This document shows positions 8,123-17,946 of a DNA stretch of 42,046 bases, one piece after another. Origin of the DNA: Nocardia asiatica NBRC 100129 (GTDB lineage Bacteria; Actinomycetota; Actinomycetes; Mycobacteriales; Mycobacteriaceae). The stretch covers positions 1 to 42,046 of the forward strand of contig NZ_BAFS01000021.1 of NCBI RefSeq assembly GCF_000308415.1. Direction: 5' to 3'. The notes under the pieces were generated by a model. The model worked only from the letters and a program-made list of their open reading frames with translations, did not search any database and was not told where the DNA came from. The translations under genes and the position numbers were made by a program. Positions within the stretch are counted from its first letter, which is position 1. Each line of letters starts with the position of its first letter.

Positions 8123-9267
8123 CCACCGAGCAACGGCGGCTGCGCGACGAACTGCGGGCCTACTTCGCCGACCTCGTGACTCCCGAGGAGGAGGCCGAGA
8201 TGGCGGTGAACCGGCACGGCGACGCCTACCGCGCCGTGGTGCGCAGGATGGGACGCGACGGCTGGCTCGGCGTCGGGTGGCCCAAGGAATACGGCGGTCA
8301 GGGCTTCGGGCCGGTCGAGCAGCAGATCTTCTTCAACGAGGCGGTCCGGGCCGACGTCCCGCTTCCGCTGGTGACATTGCTGACCGTCGGCCCCACCCTG
8401 CAGCAGTTCGGCACCGCGGAGCAGAAGCAGCGGTTCCTGCCCGGAATCCTCGCCGGGGACATCCACTTCGCGATCGGCTACTCCGAGCCGGAGGCGGGCA
8501 CCGACCTCGCCGCGCTGCGCACCTCGGCGGTGCGCGACGAGTCCGGGGATTGGATCGTGAACGGGCAGAAGATCTTCACCACGGGCGCGCACGAAGCCGA
8601 CTACGTCTGGCTGGCCTGCCGCACCGGCTCGACCGAATCGCGTCACCGCGGGATCACCATCCTGATCGTGGACACCGCCGACCCCGGCTACTCGTGGACG
8701 CCGATCATCACCTGCGATGGGGCTCACCACACCAACGCGACCTATTTCGACAATGTGCGCGTCCCGGCGAGCATGCTGGTCGGCGAGGAGAATCGGGGCT
8801 GGAAGCTGATCACCACACAGCTCAACCACGAGCGGGTGAGCCTGGGCCCCTCCGGCAAGATCGAGCAGCTCTACGACCGCGTGCGGGACTGGGCGCAACC
8901 GCGCGGCGTGCTCGCCGAACCCGACGTGCGGCGCGCGCTGGGGCGCATCCACGCCATGGTCCGGCTGAACGAATTGCTGAACTGGCAGGTGGCCGGGACG
9001 GCGGACGGCGACCAGTCCCAGGTGATCGCCGACGCGTCGGCCACCAAGGTCTACTCCACCGAATCGTTGCAGGAGGCGGGCAGGCTCGCCGAGGAGATCG
9101 TCGGCCGCTACGGCGACCCGGCCGACCCGGCCACCGGCGAACTGCTGACCTGGCTGGACCGCAGGACCAAGCAGAACCTGGTGGTCACCTTCGGCGGTGG
9201 CGTCAACGAGGTGATGCGCGAACTGGTCGCCTCGGCCGGTCTGCGGTTGCCGCGAGTACCCCGATAA
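8107..9267 (+). CDS. fadE29: Acyl-CoA dehydrogenase subunit, FadE29/ChsE2-like
   Basis: A 386-residue acyl-CoA dehydrogenase, the expected catalytic partner of the preceding subunit. Seen in the sequence: FAIGYSEPEAGTDLAALRT (about 121-139), NGQKIFTTGAHEADYVWLA (about 152-170) and NHERVSL with Glu242 at the position of the catalytic base in mycobacterial FadE29. The C-terminus carries FGGGVNEVMRELVA. The heteromer oxidises 3-oxo-4-pregnene-20-carboxyl-CoA to the 17(20)-ene. The ATG at 8107 lies inside the end of the upstream gene, and chsH2 begins 18 bases after the stop. Confidence 0.92.
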   Translation: MFIDLTTEQRRLRDELRAYFADLVTPEEEAEMAVNRHGDAYRAVVRRMGRDGWLGVGWPKEYGGQGFGPVEQQIFFNEAVRADVPLPLVTLLTVGPTLQQFGTAEQKQRFLPGILAGDIHFAIGYSEPEAGTDLAALRTSAVRDESGDWIVNGQKIFTTGAHEADYVWLACRTGSTESRHRGITILIVDTADPGYSWTPIITCDGAHHTNATYFDNVRVPASMLVGEENRGWKLITTQLNHERVSLGPSGKIEQLYDRVRDWAQPRGVLAEPDVRRALGRIHAMVRLNELLNWQVAGTADGDQSQVIADASATKVYSTESLQEAGRLAEEIVGRYGDPADPATGELLTWLDRRTKQNLVVTFGGGVNEVMRELVASAGLRLPRVPR

Positions 9268-9285
9268 CGAGTGAAGGAGCCGCGC

Positions 9286-10221
9286 GTGCCGAACACCACT
9301 ACTCCGGAAGCGATCATCGCCGCCGCCGAAGCGATTCGGGCGGCGGGCGAGAGCGCGCCCCGTTTCGGGCGTGACCCGGTGAACCAGCCGATGATCAACA
9401 ACTGGGTCGAGGCGCTCGGCGACGCCAACCCGATCTACGTGGACGAGCAGGCGGCGCGCGCCGCCGGACATCCCGGTGTCGTCGCGCCGCCCGCGATGGC
9501 CCAGGTGTGGACCATGTTCGGGCTGAACGGCTCGCGGCCCGCCGACGATCCGATGGGGGCGGCCACCGAGCTGCTCGACGCCGCGGGTTACACCTCCGTC
9601 GTCGCCACGGACTGTCAGCAGACCTACCACCGCTACCTCAATGTCGGCGAGCAGATCTCGGTCACCAGCACGCTCTCGGACATCCGCGGCCCGAAACGCA
9701 CCGCGCTGGGCGAGGGATGGTTCGTCACCTTCCAGACCACCTGGCGGGTCGGCGACGAGGTGGTCGCCGAGATGCTGTTCCGGCTGCTGAAGTTCGCGCC
9801 CGCCGCCGCGGCGCCGGAACCGGCCGCGGGCGAGCGGGTGAAGCCGCTGGTCTCCTGGGACACCGAATTCTTCTGGGAGGGGACCAAAGCGGGCGAGTTG
9901 CGCATCCAGCGGCTGCCGGACGGATCGCTGCGGCATCCGCCCATCCCGGCCATCTGGCAGGACAAGGCGAAACCGACCGACTACGTCGTGGCCTCCGGGC
10001 GCGGCACCGTGTTCAGCTACGTCGTGCACCACGCGCCGAAGGTGCCCGGGCGGCAACTGCCGTTCGTGGTGGCGCTGGTCGAATTGGAGGAGGGCGTGCG
10101 CATGCTCGGCGAATTGCGCGGCATCGACCCGGCCGAGGTGCGGGTCGGCCTGCCGGTCGAGGTGGGCTTCGAGAAGCTCGACGACGAGGCGACCTTGCCG
10201 GTGTGGCAGGTGGTCGCGTGA
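9286..10221 (+). CDS. chsH2: Steroid enoyl-CoA hydratase subunit ChsH2 (MaoC + DUF35)
   Basis: A 311-residue fusion: an N-terminal MaoC hot-dog domain (about 15-165) and a C-terminal DUF35 OB-fold domain (about 185-300, starting near WDTEFFWEGTKAGELRIQR). In the MaoC part the usual GDxNPxH hydratase motif reads GDANPIY, so the catalytic His is missing. This agrees with the known ChsH1-ChsH2 enzyme, where ChsH1 supplies the active site. In relatives the DUF35 domain docks onto Ltp2 so that hydration and retro-aldol cleavage are coupled. GAAGGAG precedes the GTG at 9286, which I prefer to the in-frame GTG at 9271. An atypical 70-base gap separates it from chsH1. Confidence 0.93.
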   Translation: MPNTTTPEAIIAAAEAIRAAGESAPRFGRDPVNQPMINNWVEALGDANPIYVDEQAARAAGHPGVVAPPAMAQVWTMFGLNGSRPADDPMGAATELLDAAGYTSVVATDCQQTYHRYLNVGEQISVTSTLSDIRGPKRTALGEGWFVTFQTTWRVGDEVVAEMLFRLLKFAPAAAAPEPAAGERVKPLVSWDTEFFWEGTKAGELRIQRLPDGSLRHPPIPAIWQDKAKPTDYVVASGRGTVFSYVVHHAPKVPGRQLPFVVALVELEEGVRMLGELRGIDPAEVRVGLPVEVGFEKLDDEATLPVWQVVA

Positions 10222-10291
10222 GCGGTCGGGCCTGGAGTAGGCAGCGGAGTGTGACCACGCAGGGCGCCGCCCATATGAGAGAGGAGGCGGT

Positions 10292-10711
10292 GTGAGCACC
10301 GCCGTGGAACCGGTGGACGTGCGGGTCGGCACGGCGCTGCCGGAATTGGTGATCGAGGTCGATCCCACGTTCGTGATCAGCACCGCGCTGGCCACCCGGG
10401 ATTTCCAGGACGTGCATCACGACCGGGACAAGGCCGTCGCCCGCGGGTCCAAGGACATCTTCGTCAACATCCTCACCGACACCGGCCTGGTGCAGCGCTT
10501 CGTCACCGACTGGGCGGGCCCGCGCGCCGTGGTCAAGTCGGTCGCGTTGCGCTTGGGCGTGCCGCTGTACGCCGGGGACACGCTGACGCTGACCGGCACG
10601 GTGACCGCGCTGGAGGGCGACGACATACACATCGACGTGGTCGGCAGAGACAGTCTCGGCGACCACATCACGGCCACGGCCGTCATCGCGTTGCGGAGGT
10701 CCGATGACTGA
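10292..10711 (+). CDS. chsH1: Steroid enoyl-CoA hydratase subunit ChsH1 (MaoC)
   Basis: A 139-residue single hot-dog MaoC domain that pairs with ChsH2 to hydrate the 17(20)-ene CoA ester. The hydratase motif appears as RDFQDVHHD, placing the probable catalytic Asp37 and His42 where GDxNPxH lies in the family. The GTG start at 10292 has GAGGAGG close upstream; that ribosome-binding site lies inside a six-codon reading frame (from 10275) whose stop overlaps the GTG. The end overlaps the ltp2 start by 8 bases. Confidence 0.93.
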   Translation: MSTAVEPVDVRVGTALPELVIEVDPTFVISTALATRDFQDVHHDRDKAVARGSKDIFVNILTDTGLVQRFVTDWAGPRAVVKSVALRLGVPLYAGDTLTLTGTVTALEGDDIHIDVVGRDSLGDHITATAVIALRRSDD

Positions 10712-11882
10712 GCAGGCAATCTCCGGCCGCGCGGCCGTCGTCGGCATCGGCGCCACCGATTTCTCCAAGGACTCCGGTCGCAGTGAACTGCGGCTGGCCG
10801 CGGAGGCGGTCACCGCCGCGCTGGCCGACGCGGGCCTGACGCCCGCCGACGTGGACGGCCTGACCACCTTCACCATGGACACCAACACGCAGGCCGCCGT
10901 GGCCAGGGCGGTCGGCATTCCGCAGCTGAAGTTCTTCAGCCACATCGGCTACGGCGGCGGCGCGGCCTGCGCCACCATCCAGCAGGCCGCCATGGCGGTG
11001 GCCACCGGCATCGCCGACGTCGTGGTGGCCTACCGCGCGTTCAACGAGCGGTCGGTGTCGCGGTTCGGGCAGTTCTCCACGGCGCTGGCCACCGCGCCCA
11101 CCTCCTCGGGCATCGACGCGGGCTGGTCCTATCCGCAGGGGCTGGGCACCCCGGCCGCGCAGGTGGCGATGGTCGCCCGGCGCTACATGCACGTCTACGG
11201 CGCCACCAGCGAGGACTTCGGCCGGGTGGCGGTCGCCGATCGCAAACACGCGGCGGTGAATCCGGCGGCTTTCTTCTACGGCAAGCCGATCACCCTGGCG
11301 GACCATCAGAATTCCCGCTGGATCGCCGAGCCGCTGCACCTGCTGGACTGCTGCCAGGAGTCCGACGGCGGCGTCGCCATCGTGGTCACCAGCGTCGAGC
11401 GCGCCCGGGACCTGCCGCAGCGGCCCGCGGTCATCGCCGCGGCCGCCCAGGGCTCCGGCGCCGACCAGTACGTGATGACCAGCTACTACCGCGACGCCAT
11501 GACCGGCCTGCCGGAGATGGGCTTGGTCGGTGACCAGCTGTGGGCACAGAGCGACCTGCGTCCGGACGACATGCAGGCGGCCATCCTCTATGACCACTTC
11601 ACCCCGTTCGTGCTCATGCAGCTGGAGGAACTCGGCTTCTGTGGCCGGGGCGAGGCGAAGGATTTCATCGCCGACGGGGCGATCGAAGTCGGGGGCCGCC
11701 TGCCGCTGAACACCCATGGCGGGCAGCTCGGCGAGGCGTACATCCACGGCATGAACGGCATCGCGGAAGCCGTGCGCCAGATTCGCGGCACCTCGGTCAA
11801 TCCGGTGCCCGATCTGACCAACATCTTGGTCACCGCGGGCACGGGCGTCCCCACCTCCGGCCTCGTCCTCACCGCCGGCTGA
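10704..11882 (+). CDS. ltp2: Steroid side-chain retro-aldolase Ltp2
   Basis: A 392-residue SCP-2 thiolase-fold protein. Ltp2 enzymes lack thiolase chemistry and instead perform a retro-aldol cleavage of the C17-hydroxy three-carbon side-chain CoA ester, releasing a 17-keto steroid and propionyl-CoA. Family markers seen are AAVVGIGATDFSKDSGRSE at the start, GGGAACATIQQAAMAVATG near 90-108, and NTHGGQLGEAYIHGMNGIAE near 338-357, which is typical of Ltp2-type proteins. It ends the side-chain operon and overlaps chsH1, whose ChsH2 partner carries the DUF35 domain that binds and activates Ltp2 in characterised systems. Confidence 0.93.
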   Translation: MTEQAISGRAAVVGIGATDFSKDSGRSELRLAAEAVTAALADAGLTPADVDGLTTFTMDTNTQAAVARAVGIPQLKFFSHIGYGGGAACATIQQAAMAVATGIADVVVAYRAFNERSVSRFGQFSTALATAPTSSGIDAGWSYPQGLGTPAAQVAMVARRYMHVYGATSEDFGRVAVADRKHAAVNPAAFFYGKPITLADHQNSRWIAEPLHLLDCCQESDGGVAIVVTSVERARDLPQRPAVIAAAAQGSGADQYVMTSYYRDAMTGLPEMGLVGDQLWAQSDLRPDDMQAAILYDHFTPFVLMQLEELGFCGRGEAKDFIADGAIEVGGRLPLNTHGGQLGEAYIHGMNGIAEAVRQIRGTSVNPVPDLTNILVTAGTGVPTSGLVLTAG

Positions 11883-11966
11883 GCCGCTTTCCACGCGGTG
11901 CTTCACGCGGGGCGCGCGGACCGGTCGGCCGCTTCGGGTGAACGGGTCGGCGCGTAGGTTGGGGCG

Positions 11967-12404
11967 GTGGTGGACCGGCATGTGGTGGACGTGCACGTTT
12001 TGTTGCTGCGCGGCGCGGAGCTGTTGCTGAGCAGGCGGCGCAGCGCGGACGAGTTCGACGGGCTGTGGCACCTGCCGGCCGGGAAGCTGGAGGCGGGGGA
12101 GTCGGCGCTCGCCGCGGCGGTCCGCGAGGCCGGCGAGGAGATCGGGGTGGCGATCGACCAGGCCGATCTGCTGCATGTCCACACCGCCCACGTGGTGGGT
12201 TCCGGGCGGGAGGCCCGGGTCGGTTTGTTCTTCGAGACGCGCCGCTGGTCGGGCGAGCCGGTCAACCGCGAACCCGACAAGTCCTACGAGCTGCGCTGGT
12301 TTCCGATCGGGGATCTGCCGGAAACGCTGATCCCGTATGCGGCGGCGGGTATCCGCGGTCATCTCACCGGCGTGACCTATAGCCAGCGGGGTTGGCCGAG
12401 CTGA
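11967..12404 (+). CDS. NUDIX hydrolase
   Basis: A 145-residue NUDIX-fold hydrolase. The complete NUDIX box GX5EX7REUXEEXGU is present from GKLEAGES to REAGEEIGV (about residues 37-59), including the Mg2+-binding Glu pair. The preceding HVLLLRGAELLLSRR is the usual first strand pair. Substrate (nucleotide diphosphate or other X-linked diphosphate) cannot be told from sequence. The GTG at 11967 follows a GGGG-rich stretch; a later GTG is possible. It is convergent with the TetR gene, with stops only five bases apart, and has no visible link to the steroid genes. Confidence 0.9.
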   Translation: MVDRHVVDVHVLLLRGAELLLSRRRSADEFDGLWHLPAGKLEAGESALAAAVREAGEEIGVAIDQADLLHVHTAHVVGSGREARVGLFFETRRWSGEPVNREPDKSYELRWFPIGDLPETLIPYAAAGIRGHLTGVTYSQRGWPS

Positions 12405-12409
12405 GCCGG

Positions 12410-12988
12410 TCACACGCTCAGATAGGGCACGAGTAGCCGGGCGAGTTGCCGCACGCTTTCCGGCGTGTCCGGGCGCAGTGCGGCGCGGTTGCCCGCGAAG
12501 CGGTCGAAGACGGCTCCTTCGACGACCGCGACGAAGTCGGCCGCCCGGGTGTCCGGATCGGGTGCCCGCATGGCACGGAAGAGGTCTCGGGCGCGCTCGG
12601 TGGAAAACAGGCTGCGCGCCAGCCGGGAACGCAGGTCGTGATCGTCCAAGAGATCCAGCAGCAAGGCGTGGCGGGCGATCAGGTGCGCGCGGCGCTCGGC
12701 CAGCAGCCGGTCGAGCCAGGCGGCGATGGACCGCGCGATCGCCTCGGTCTCCGCGCCGTCGGTCGGTCCGAACTCGGCGACGGCGAAATCGTCGCGTGAG
12801 CGGGCGGTGATCCGGTCAACGACGGCCTCGATCAGCGCGCGTTTGGTGCGGAAGTAGTAGGAGGCCGATCCGGCGGGCAGTCCCAGCTCGGTATCCAGCG
12901 CCCGGTGCGTGAGCGCCCGCAGTCCGCGCGCCGCGATCAGTTCGATGGCCGTGTCGACGAGGAGCGCGCGCCGGTCGCCTGTGGACAT
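12410..12988 (-). CDS. TetR-family transcriptional regulator
   Basis: A 192-residue TetR regulator. The DNA-binding domain covers about residues 5-52, with the recognition region LTHRALDTELGLPAGSASYYF. The C-terminal ligand domain is unlike KstR and not assignable. I chose the ATG at 12988 because GGAAGG lies six bases upstream; the in-frame GTG at 12994 leaves no spacing. It diverges from the ZapE-like gene, and a perfect palindrome sits between the two starts, so it probably represses itself and that ATPase. Confidence 0.88.
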   Translation of the reverse strand: MSTGDRRALLVDTAIELIAARGLRALTHRALDTELGLPAGSASYYFRTKRALIEAVVDRITARSRDDFAVAEFGPTDGAETEAIARSIAAWLDRLLAERRAHLIARHALLLDLLDDHDLRSRLARSLFSTERARDLFRAMRAPDPDTRAADFVAVVEGAVFDRFAGNRAALRPDTPESVRQLARLLVPYLSV

Positions 12989-13017
12989 GATCACCCTTCC
13001 TGGCCGCAGCGCGGCCC

Positions 13018-13039
13018 GTCCTCTACAAATGTAGAGGAC
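13018..13039. promoter_or_regulatory. Perfect palindromic operator between TetR and ZapE-like genes
   Basis: GTCCTCTACA and TGTAGAGGAC form a perfect 10-base inverted repeat with a two-base AA spacer. Size and symmetry suit a TetR dimer. It starts 30 bases before the TetR ATG and ends 11 bases before the ZapE-like ATG, so bound protein would block both directions. Confidence 0.8.
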
Positions 13040-13050
13040 GAGGAGGTGTC

Positions 13051-14064
13051 ATGGAACCCGATGTCGTGCGGTGGGATTCCGCTCAGCTGCGGGCGGCGGC
13101 GCGCTTGCGGGAGTTGGTCGACCGGCGCGGGCGGCCGGTGCGGCGTCATCGGGGCGTCTACCTCTACGGCAGGCCGGGGCGCGGCAAGACCATGCTGCTG
13201 AACCGGTTCTTCGCGGCGGTGGCCACGGAACGCAAACGGCGGTATCACTTCCACCAGTTCTTCACCGGCCTGCACGCCGCCGCGCACGAATCCGGCTCGA
13301 TCGATGCCGCCGTGGACGCGCTGCTCGGTGACGCCCGGCTGGTGTGCTTCGACGAGTTCCACGTGCACGACATCGGCGACGCGATGCTGATCGCGCGCCT
13401 GCTCGACGCGCTGTTCGCCCGCCGCGTCCTGCTCGTGGTGACCTCGAACTACCCGCCGGCCGAGTTACTGCCCAATCCGCTGTTCCACGAACGCTTCGTG
13501 CCGACGATCGAGCGCATCCTCGCGCACCTGGACGTGGTGGCGGTCGACGGCGTTGTCGACTATCGAACCCTCGGTTCCCGCGGCGTCCGAACGGGATTCG
13601 CGGCAGGGCGATACGTCGTCGCGCCGCAGCGGCACGCCCCTTCGATTTCGGTGGTCGGCACGCGCAATACCGATGCGGCACAGAGCGAGAACGAATCAGC
13701 TGTCGAGATATCCGTCGGCGCTCGAAGTTTGCGCGCCATTGCGACGGACGGCGGCAGGCTCGTCATCGACTTCTTCGCATTGTGCGGTGTCCCAACCTCC
13801 GCCGCGGATTATGTTGTGCTGGCCCAATATTTTCACCGTTGGGAAATCCGAGATGTGCCGCCGCTGTACAGAGTTCCGCCCGACTGGGCCATGCGTTTGG
13901 TGAACCTCGTGGATGTCCTCTATGACGCCGATCGGGAACTCACCGTCGTCGCGTCTACCTCGCTCGGCGAGCTGATACAGGGCGTTGACGAGGTGCCGGA
14001 TATCTCACGTTTAGCCAGTCGGCTTTGTGAATTGTCCCAATCCTCGCCCGAAATCGCCCGGTAG
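13051..14064 (+). CDS. ZapE/AFG1-like ATPase
   Basis: A 337-residue AFG1-family P-loop ATPase; bacterial ZapE acts at the division septum and AFG1 in protein quality control. Walker A is GRPGRGKT at about residues 40-47, followed by the family segments RYHFHQFFTGLH, LVCFDEFHVHDIGDAMLIARLL (Walker B, DE) and TSNYPPAELL. The C-terminal part keeps FFALCG, DYVVLAQYF, DVPPL and NLVDVLYD. It is slightly shorter than typical ZapE because only about 40 residues precede Walker A. GAGGAGG precedes the ATG. From about 13560 the G+C falls from roughly 72% to roughly 55-60% although the frame stays intact. Control by the divergent TetR protein is inferred. Confidence 0.85.
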   Translation: MEPDVVRWDSAQLRAAARLRELVDRRGRPVRRHRGVYLYGRPGRGKTMLLNRFFAAVATERKRRYHFHQFFTGLHAAAHESGSIDAAVDALLGDARLVCFDEFHVHDIGDAMLIARLLDALFARRVLLVVTSNYPPAELLPNPLFHERFVPTIERILAHLDVVAVDGVVDYRTLGSRGVRTGFAAGRYVVAPQRHAPSISVVGTRNTDAAQSENESAVEISVGARSLRAIATDGGRLVIDFFALCGVPTSAADYVVLAQYFHRWEIRDVPPLYRVPPDWAMRLVNLVDVLYDADRELTVVASTSLGELIQGVDEVPDISRLASRLCELSQSSPEIAR

Positions 14065-14212
14065 CCGCCGTCGGGACAGCCGCCAGGTGACGGCCGGGCA
14101 CAGTCGCGGTTTAAGAGGAGGGACTCCGAAGTATTCCATTCCATCCCGAGCGGACCACCCGGCATGTAACTATGTGGCTGTTTTGTGCAGTACTCAGATT
14201 TGGTGGTATGCA

Positions 14213-15160
14213 GTGGCCTGGGCGCGAGCGCCGATATCGCGCGTGATCGTGCTGATCACGCTGCTGGCTTTTGCCGCCATCACCCTGCATGGATACATCC
14301 CAGGAATCACCGAATCCGAGCCGCGCAGGCACGCCCCGTCCGCCTTGTCGGTCGCACTCATGCCGGTGCTGCTCTCGGTGTCGATCGTGATCCTGCTGGC
14401 GGGCGTGATCGCGAGCCAGCACCGGTTGCCGCTGGCCATGCCCGAACCGGAACGCGAGGACGAGCGCGAGCAATGGAGTCTCGGGCGGGCCGGTCTGGCG
14501 GTGCTCGGCGCGCTGGCTCTGCTGGCGTTGCTGATCGCGGCGGCGTCGGCGATCTACTTCGTCGGCGGGCGCGGGCCGAGCGAACCGGCGCGCCCTGCGG
14601 CGCCCGCCACCACCACGGGCGCCGTGCCGGAGCCGGGAACCCAACCGCCCGCCGAATACGATCCCGAGTCGGCGAAGCTGACCGGGACGGCGCTGGTGCT
14701 GGCCGGGATCGCGGCCGCGGGCCTGGTGACGGTGGCGCTGAGCGGATTGGTCGTGGTCGCGGTGTCCGCCCGGCGCAAGCCCGTGCCCACGCAGGCGCCC
14801 GCGGTGGCGGCGGCGCCCACGGTGGCGGATTCGCTGGCACGCGCGGCCGAGATGGGCCTGGCCGCGATGAGCGCGCCCGGTCAGGACCCGCGCACCGCGA
14901 TCATCGCCTGCTACGTCGCGATGGAGCGTGGCTTGGCCTCCGACCGCGCCGCCGCCCCCCTGATCTCGGACACCCCGATGGAGGTGCTGGCCCGCGCGTT
15001 CGAACGCGGTGCGCTGCACGACGCGTCCGCCCGCGAGCTGGTCGCCCTGTTCGAGGAGGCCAGGTTCAGTCCGCACGCCATGCTCGAATGGCAGCGCATG
15101 CGGGCCGAGCAACTGCTGCGCATCGTGCTCGCCGACCTGCAAGGGGAGGTGCCCGCATGA
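14213..15160 (+). CDS. DUF4129-type membrane protein, first gene of MoxR operon
   Basis: About 315 residues with four predicted membrane helices (near residues 10-28, 45-68, 92-120 and 160-190) and a cytoplasmic C-terminal DUF4129 domain (about 215-310) with CYVAMERGL and TPMEVLARAF. Such proteins accompany MoxR ATPases and DUF58 proteins in actinobacteria; the biochemical role is unknown. The start is uncertain: the frame is open from 14027, an in-frame GTG at 14174 has no ribosome-binding site, and the GTG at 14213 (MAWARAPISR, then the first helix) has a weak GGTGG. It is probably transcribed together with the four downstream genes. Confidence 0.75.
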   Translation: MAWARAPISRVIVLITLLAFAAITLHGYIPGITESEPRRHAPSALSVALMPVLLSVSIVILLAGVIASQHRLPLAMPEPEREDEREQWSLGRAGLAVLGALALLALLIAAASAIYFVGGRGPSEPARPAAPATTTGAVPEPGTQPPAEYDPESAKLTGTALVLAGIAAAGLVTVALSGLVVVAVSARRKPVPTQAPAVAAAPTVADSLARAAEMGLAAMSAPGQDPRTAIIACYVAMERGLASDRAAAPLISDTPMEVLARAFERGALHDASARELVALFEEARFSPHAMLEWQRMRAEQLLRIVLADLQGEVPA

Positions 15161-15185
15161 CCGGTGGGGCGAGAGAGGACACGGC

Positions 15186-15683
15186 GTGAACCGGATGGGG
15201 GTGGTGATCACCTGCGTGCTCGTCGTCGGGGTGATCGAGCTGGCGGCCGTCGAGCGCGCCCGCGGGCTAGTGCTGGTCGTCGCCGGGATTCCGGTGGCGG
15301 TGGCGCTGGGCTGGCTGATCTGGTCGCTGCTGGAGCGCGCCGAGGCCGGGGACGGCGACGAGATCGACGATATGGACAACGGCCCTGCGGAGATGTTGCG
15401 ACGCTGGCACGCCAGGGCGCAGATGCTCGCCGACCGCGCGGACGGCACCCGCGCCGACTGGGACCGGCACCTGCGTCCGCTGCTCGCCAAGGAGTTCGAG
15501 CTGTCCAGCGGCCAGCGGGTGGCGAAGAACCGCAGAGCGGTCGAGACGGCGGGTATCCACCAGTTCGGGCCGGAACTGTGGCGGTGGGTGGATCCGGCCA
15601 ATTCGGCCCTTCGAGATCAGACCAGCAGGGCACCGGGACGTGCGGCGCTGGACGAGATCCTGAGCCGCCTGCAGAGAATGTGA
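15186..15683 (+). CDS. Small membrane protein of the MoxR operon
   Basis: A 165-residue protein with two N-terminal hydrophobic segments (about residues 5-17 and 27-47), then a charged cytoplasmic region with RRWHARAQMLADRADGTRAD and GQRVAKNRRAVETAG. No named domain recognised. A purine-rich GAGAGAGG precedes the GTG. It lies between the DUF4129 and MoxR genes with gaps of about 25-30 bases, and similar small membrane proteins occupy this slot in other actinobacterial MoxR clusters, so a role in the same envelope-associated complex is inferred. Confidence 0.75.
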   Translation: MNRMGVVITCVLVVGVIELAAVERARGLVLVVAGIPVAVALGWLIWSLLERAEAGDGDEIDDMDNGPAEMLRRWHARAQMLADRADGTRADWDRHLRPLLAKEFELSSGQRVAKNRRAVETAGIHQFGPELWRWVDPANSALRDQTSRAPGRAALDEILSRLQRM

Positions 15684-15712
15684 AATGGGTTGAGGCAAGT
15701 GCGGGTACACAA

Positions 15713-16671
<959 letters not shown>

Positions 16672-16675
<4 letters not shown>

Positions 16676-17946
16676 GGCACCGCGACGCCAGCTCCGCGGT
16701 CGACGCCGAATTGCGGTGGCGGCCCGCGCCGCTGGTCTTCATGCTCGCGGGCTGCGCCGCGGCGGCCCTGGTGCTGGCGGTGATCCTGGGCAGGTGGCAG
16801 CTGGTCGTGTTCGCCGCTCCGCTGCTCGGCGTGCTGGCCACCGCGCCGTGGCAGCACTCCTCGACCAGGATCCAGGTCGACGGCGGCGGCACGCTGCGCT
16901 GTTTCGAGACCGAGGAGGTGGTGCTCACCGTGGCCGCCTTCGTGGAGAAGGGGCACGCGCTGCTGCGCCTGAAACCGCAGAGCACGACGGGGCTGGGCAT
17001 CGAGGTCGAAGAGGCCAGCGATTCCGGTGCGGCGCCCGCCGGTTTGCGGCTCGCGCTCTCGGCGGGCCGGTGGGGGCGCTATCCCGTGTCGGTGCGGGTC
17101 TCGGCGCTGAGCCCGGCCGGGCTGGCGGTCGCCACCGCGGTGCTGCCCGCCGGCCAGCTGTTCGTGTACCCCATCACCGATCCGCAGCGCATGCGCCTGC
17201 CGCGCACCGAACTTCCCGAGCGGCTCGGCACCCACCTGACCCGCAGGCACGGTCCGGGCGTGGAGTACGCCGACATCCGCGCCTACGCGCCCGGCGACCA
17301 GTTGCGCATCGTGAACTGGCCGGTGAGCGCGCGGCGCGGGCGGCTGTACGTCACCGAGCGGCTGACCAACCGCTCCGCGGACGTCGTGGTCCTGGTGGAC
17401 ACCTCCCAGCAGGCGCCGGGACCGGCCACCGACTCGCTGGAGCTGTCGGTGCGCGGCGCCGCGCAGGTGGTGCAGTCCACCTTGCAGGCGGGCGACCGGA
17501 CCGCGGTCGTCTGCCTCGGCCAGGCGCCGCGCTGGCTGCGGCCGGACATCGGACGCCGCCAGTTCTACCGCATCGTGGACACCGTGCTCGACGTCGGCGA
17601 CGAGCACATTCCGACCACCGGCACGCTCGCGCCGCACGCGGCCGTGCCGCTCGGCGCGATCGTGGTGGCGTTCTCCACGCTGCTGGACACCCAGTTCGCG
17701 CTCGCGCTGATCGATCTGCGCAAGCGCGGGCACGTCGTGGTCGTGGTGGACGTCCTGCGCGGCACGCCGTTCCACGCGGACCTCGACCCGACCCTGGCCA
17801 AGATGTGGCAGCTCGAGCGCGCGGCGATGTACCGGGACATGGGCACCGTCGGCGTCGACATCGTGGCGTGGCCGCAAGACGCCCGCCTCGACCAGATCAT
17901 GCGGGTGCTGCCCGAGCACCGCAGAACGGTACGGGTGCGCCGATGA
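16672..17946 (+). CDS. DUF58 domain protein (MoxR partner)
   Basis: A 424-residue protein with two membrane helices near the N-terminus (about residues 20-55) and a DUF58 region marked by YADIRAYAPGDQLRIVNW followed by ARRGRLYVTE. A VWA-like segment VVVLVDTSQQAP suggests a metal-dependent adhesion fold. DUF58 proteins are the standard partners of MoxR ATPases; the substrate is unknown. It starts in an ATGA overlap with the MoxR stop and ends in another ATGA overlap with the next gene, so the three are translationally coupled. Confidence 0.9.

Noticed and set aside
8035..10395. 786-codon minus-strand open frame
   Set aside because: Antisense shadow of fadE29 and chsH2; low-complexity translation without family features.
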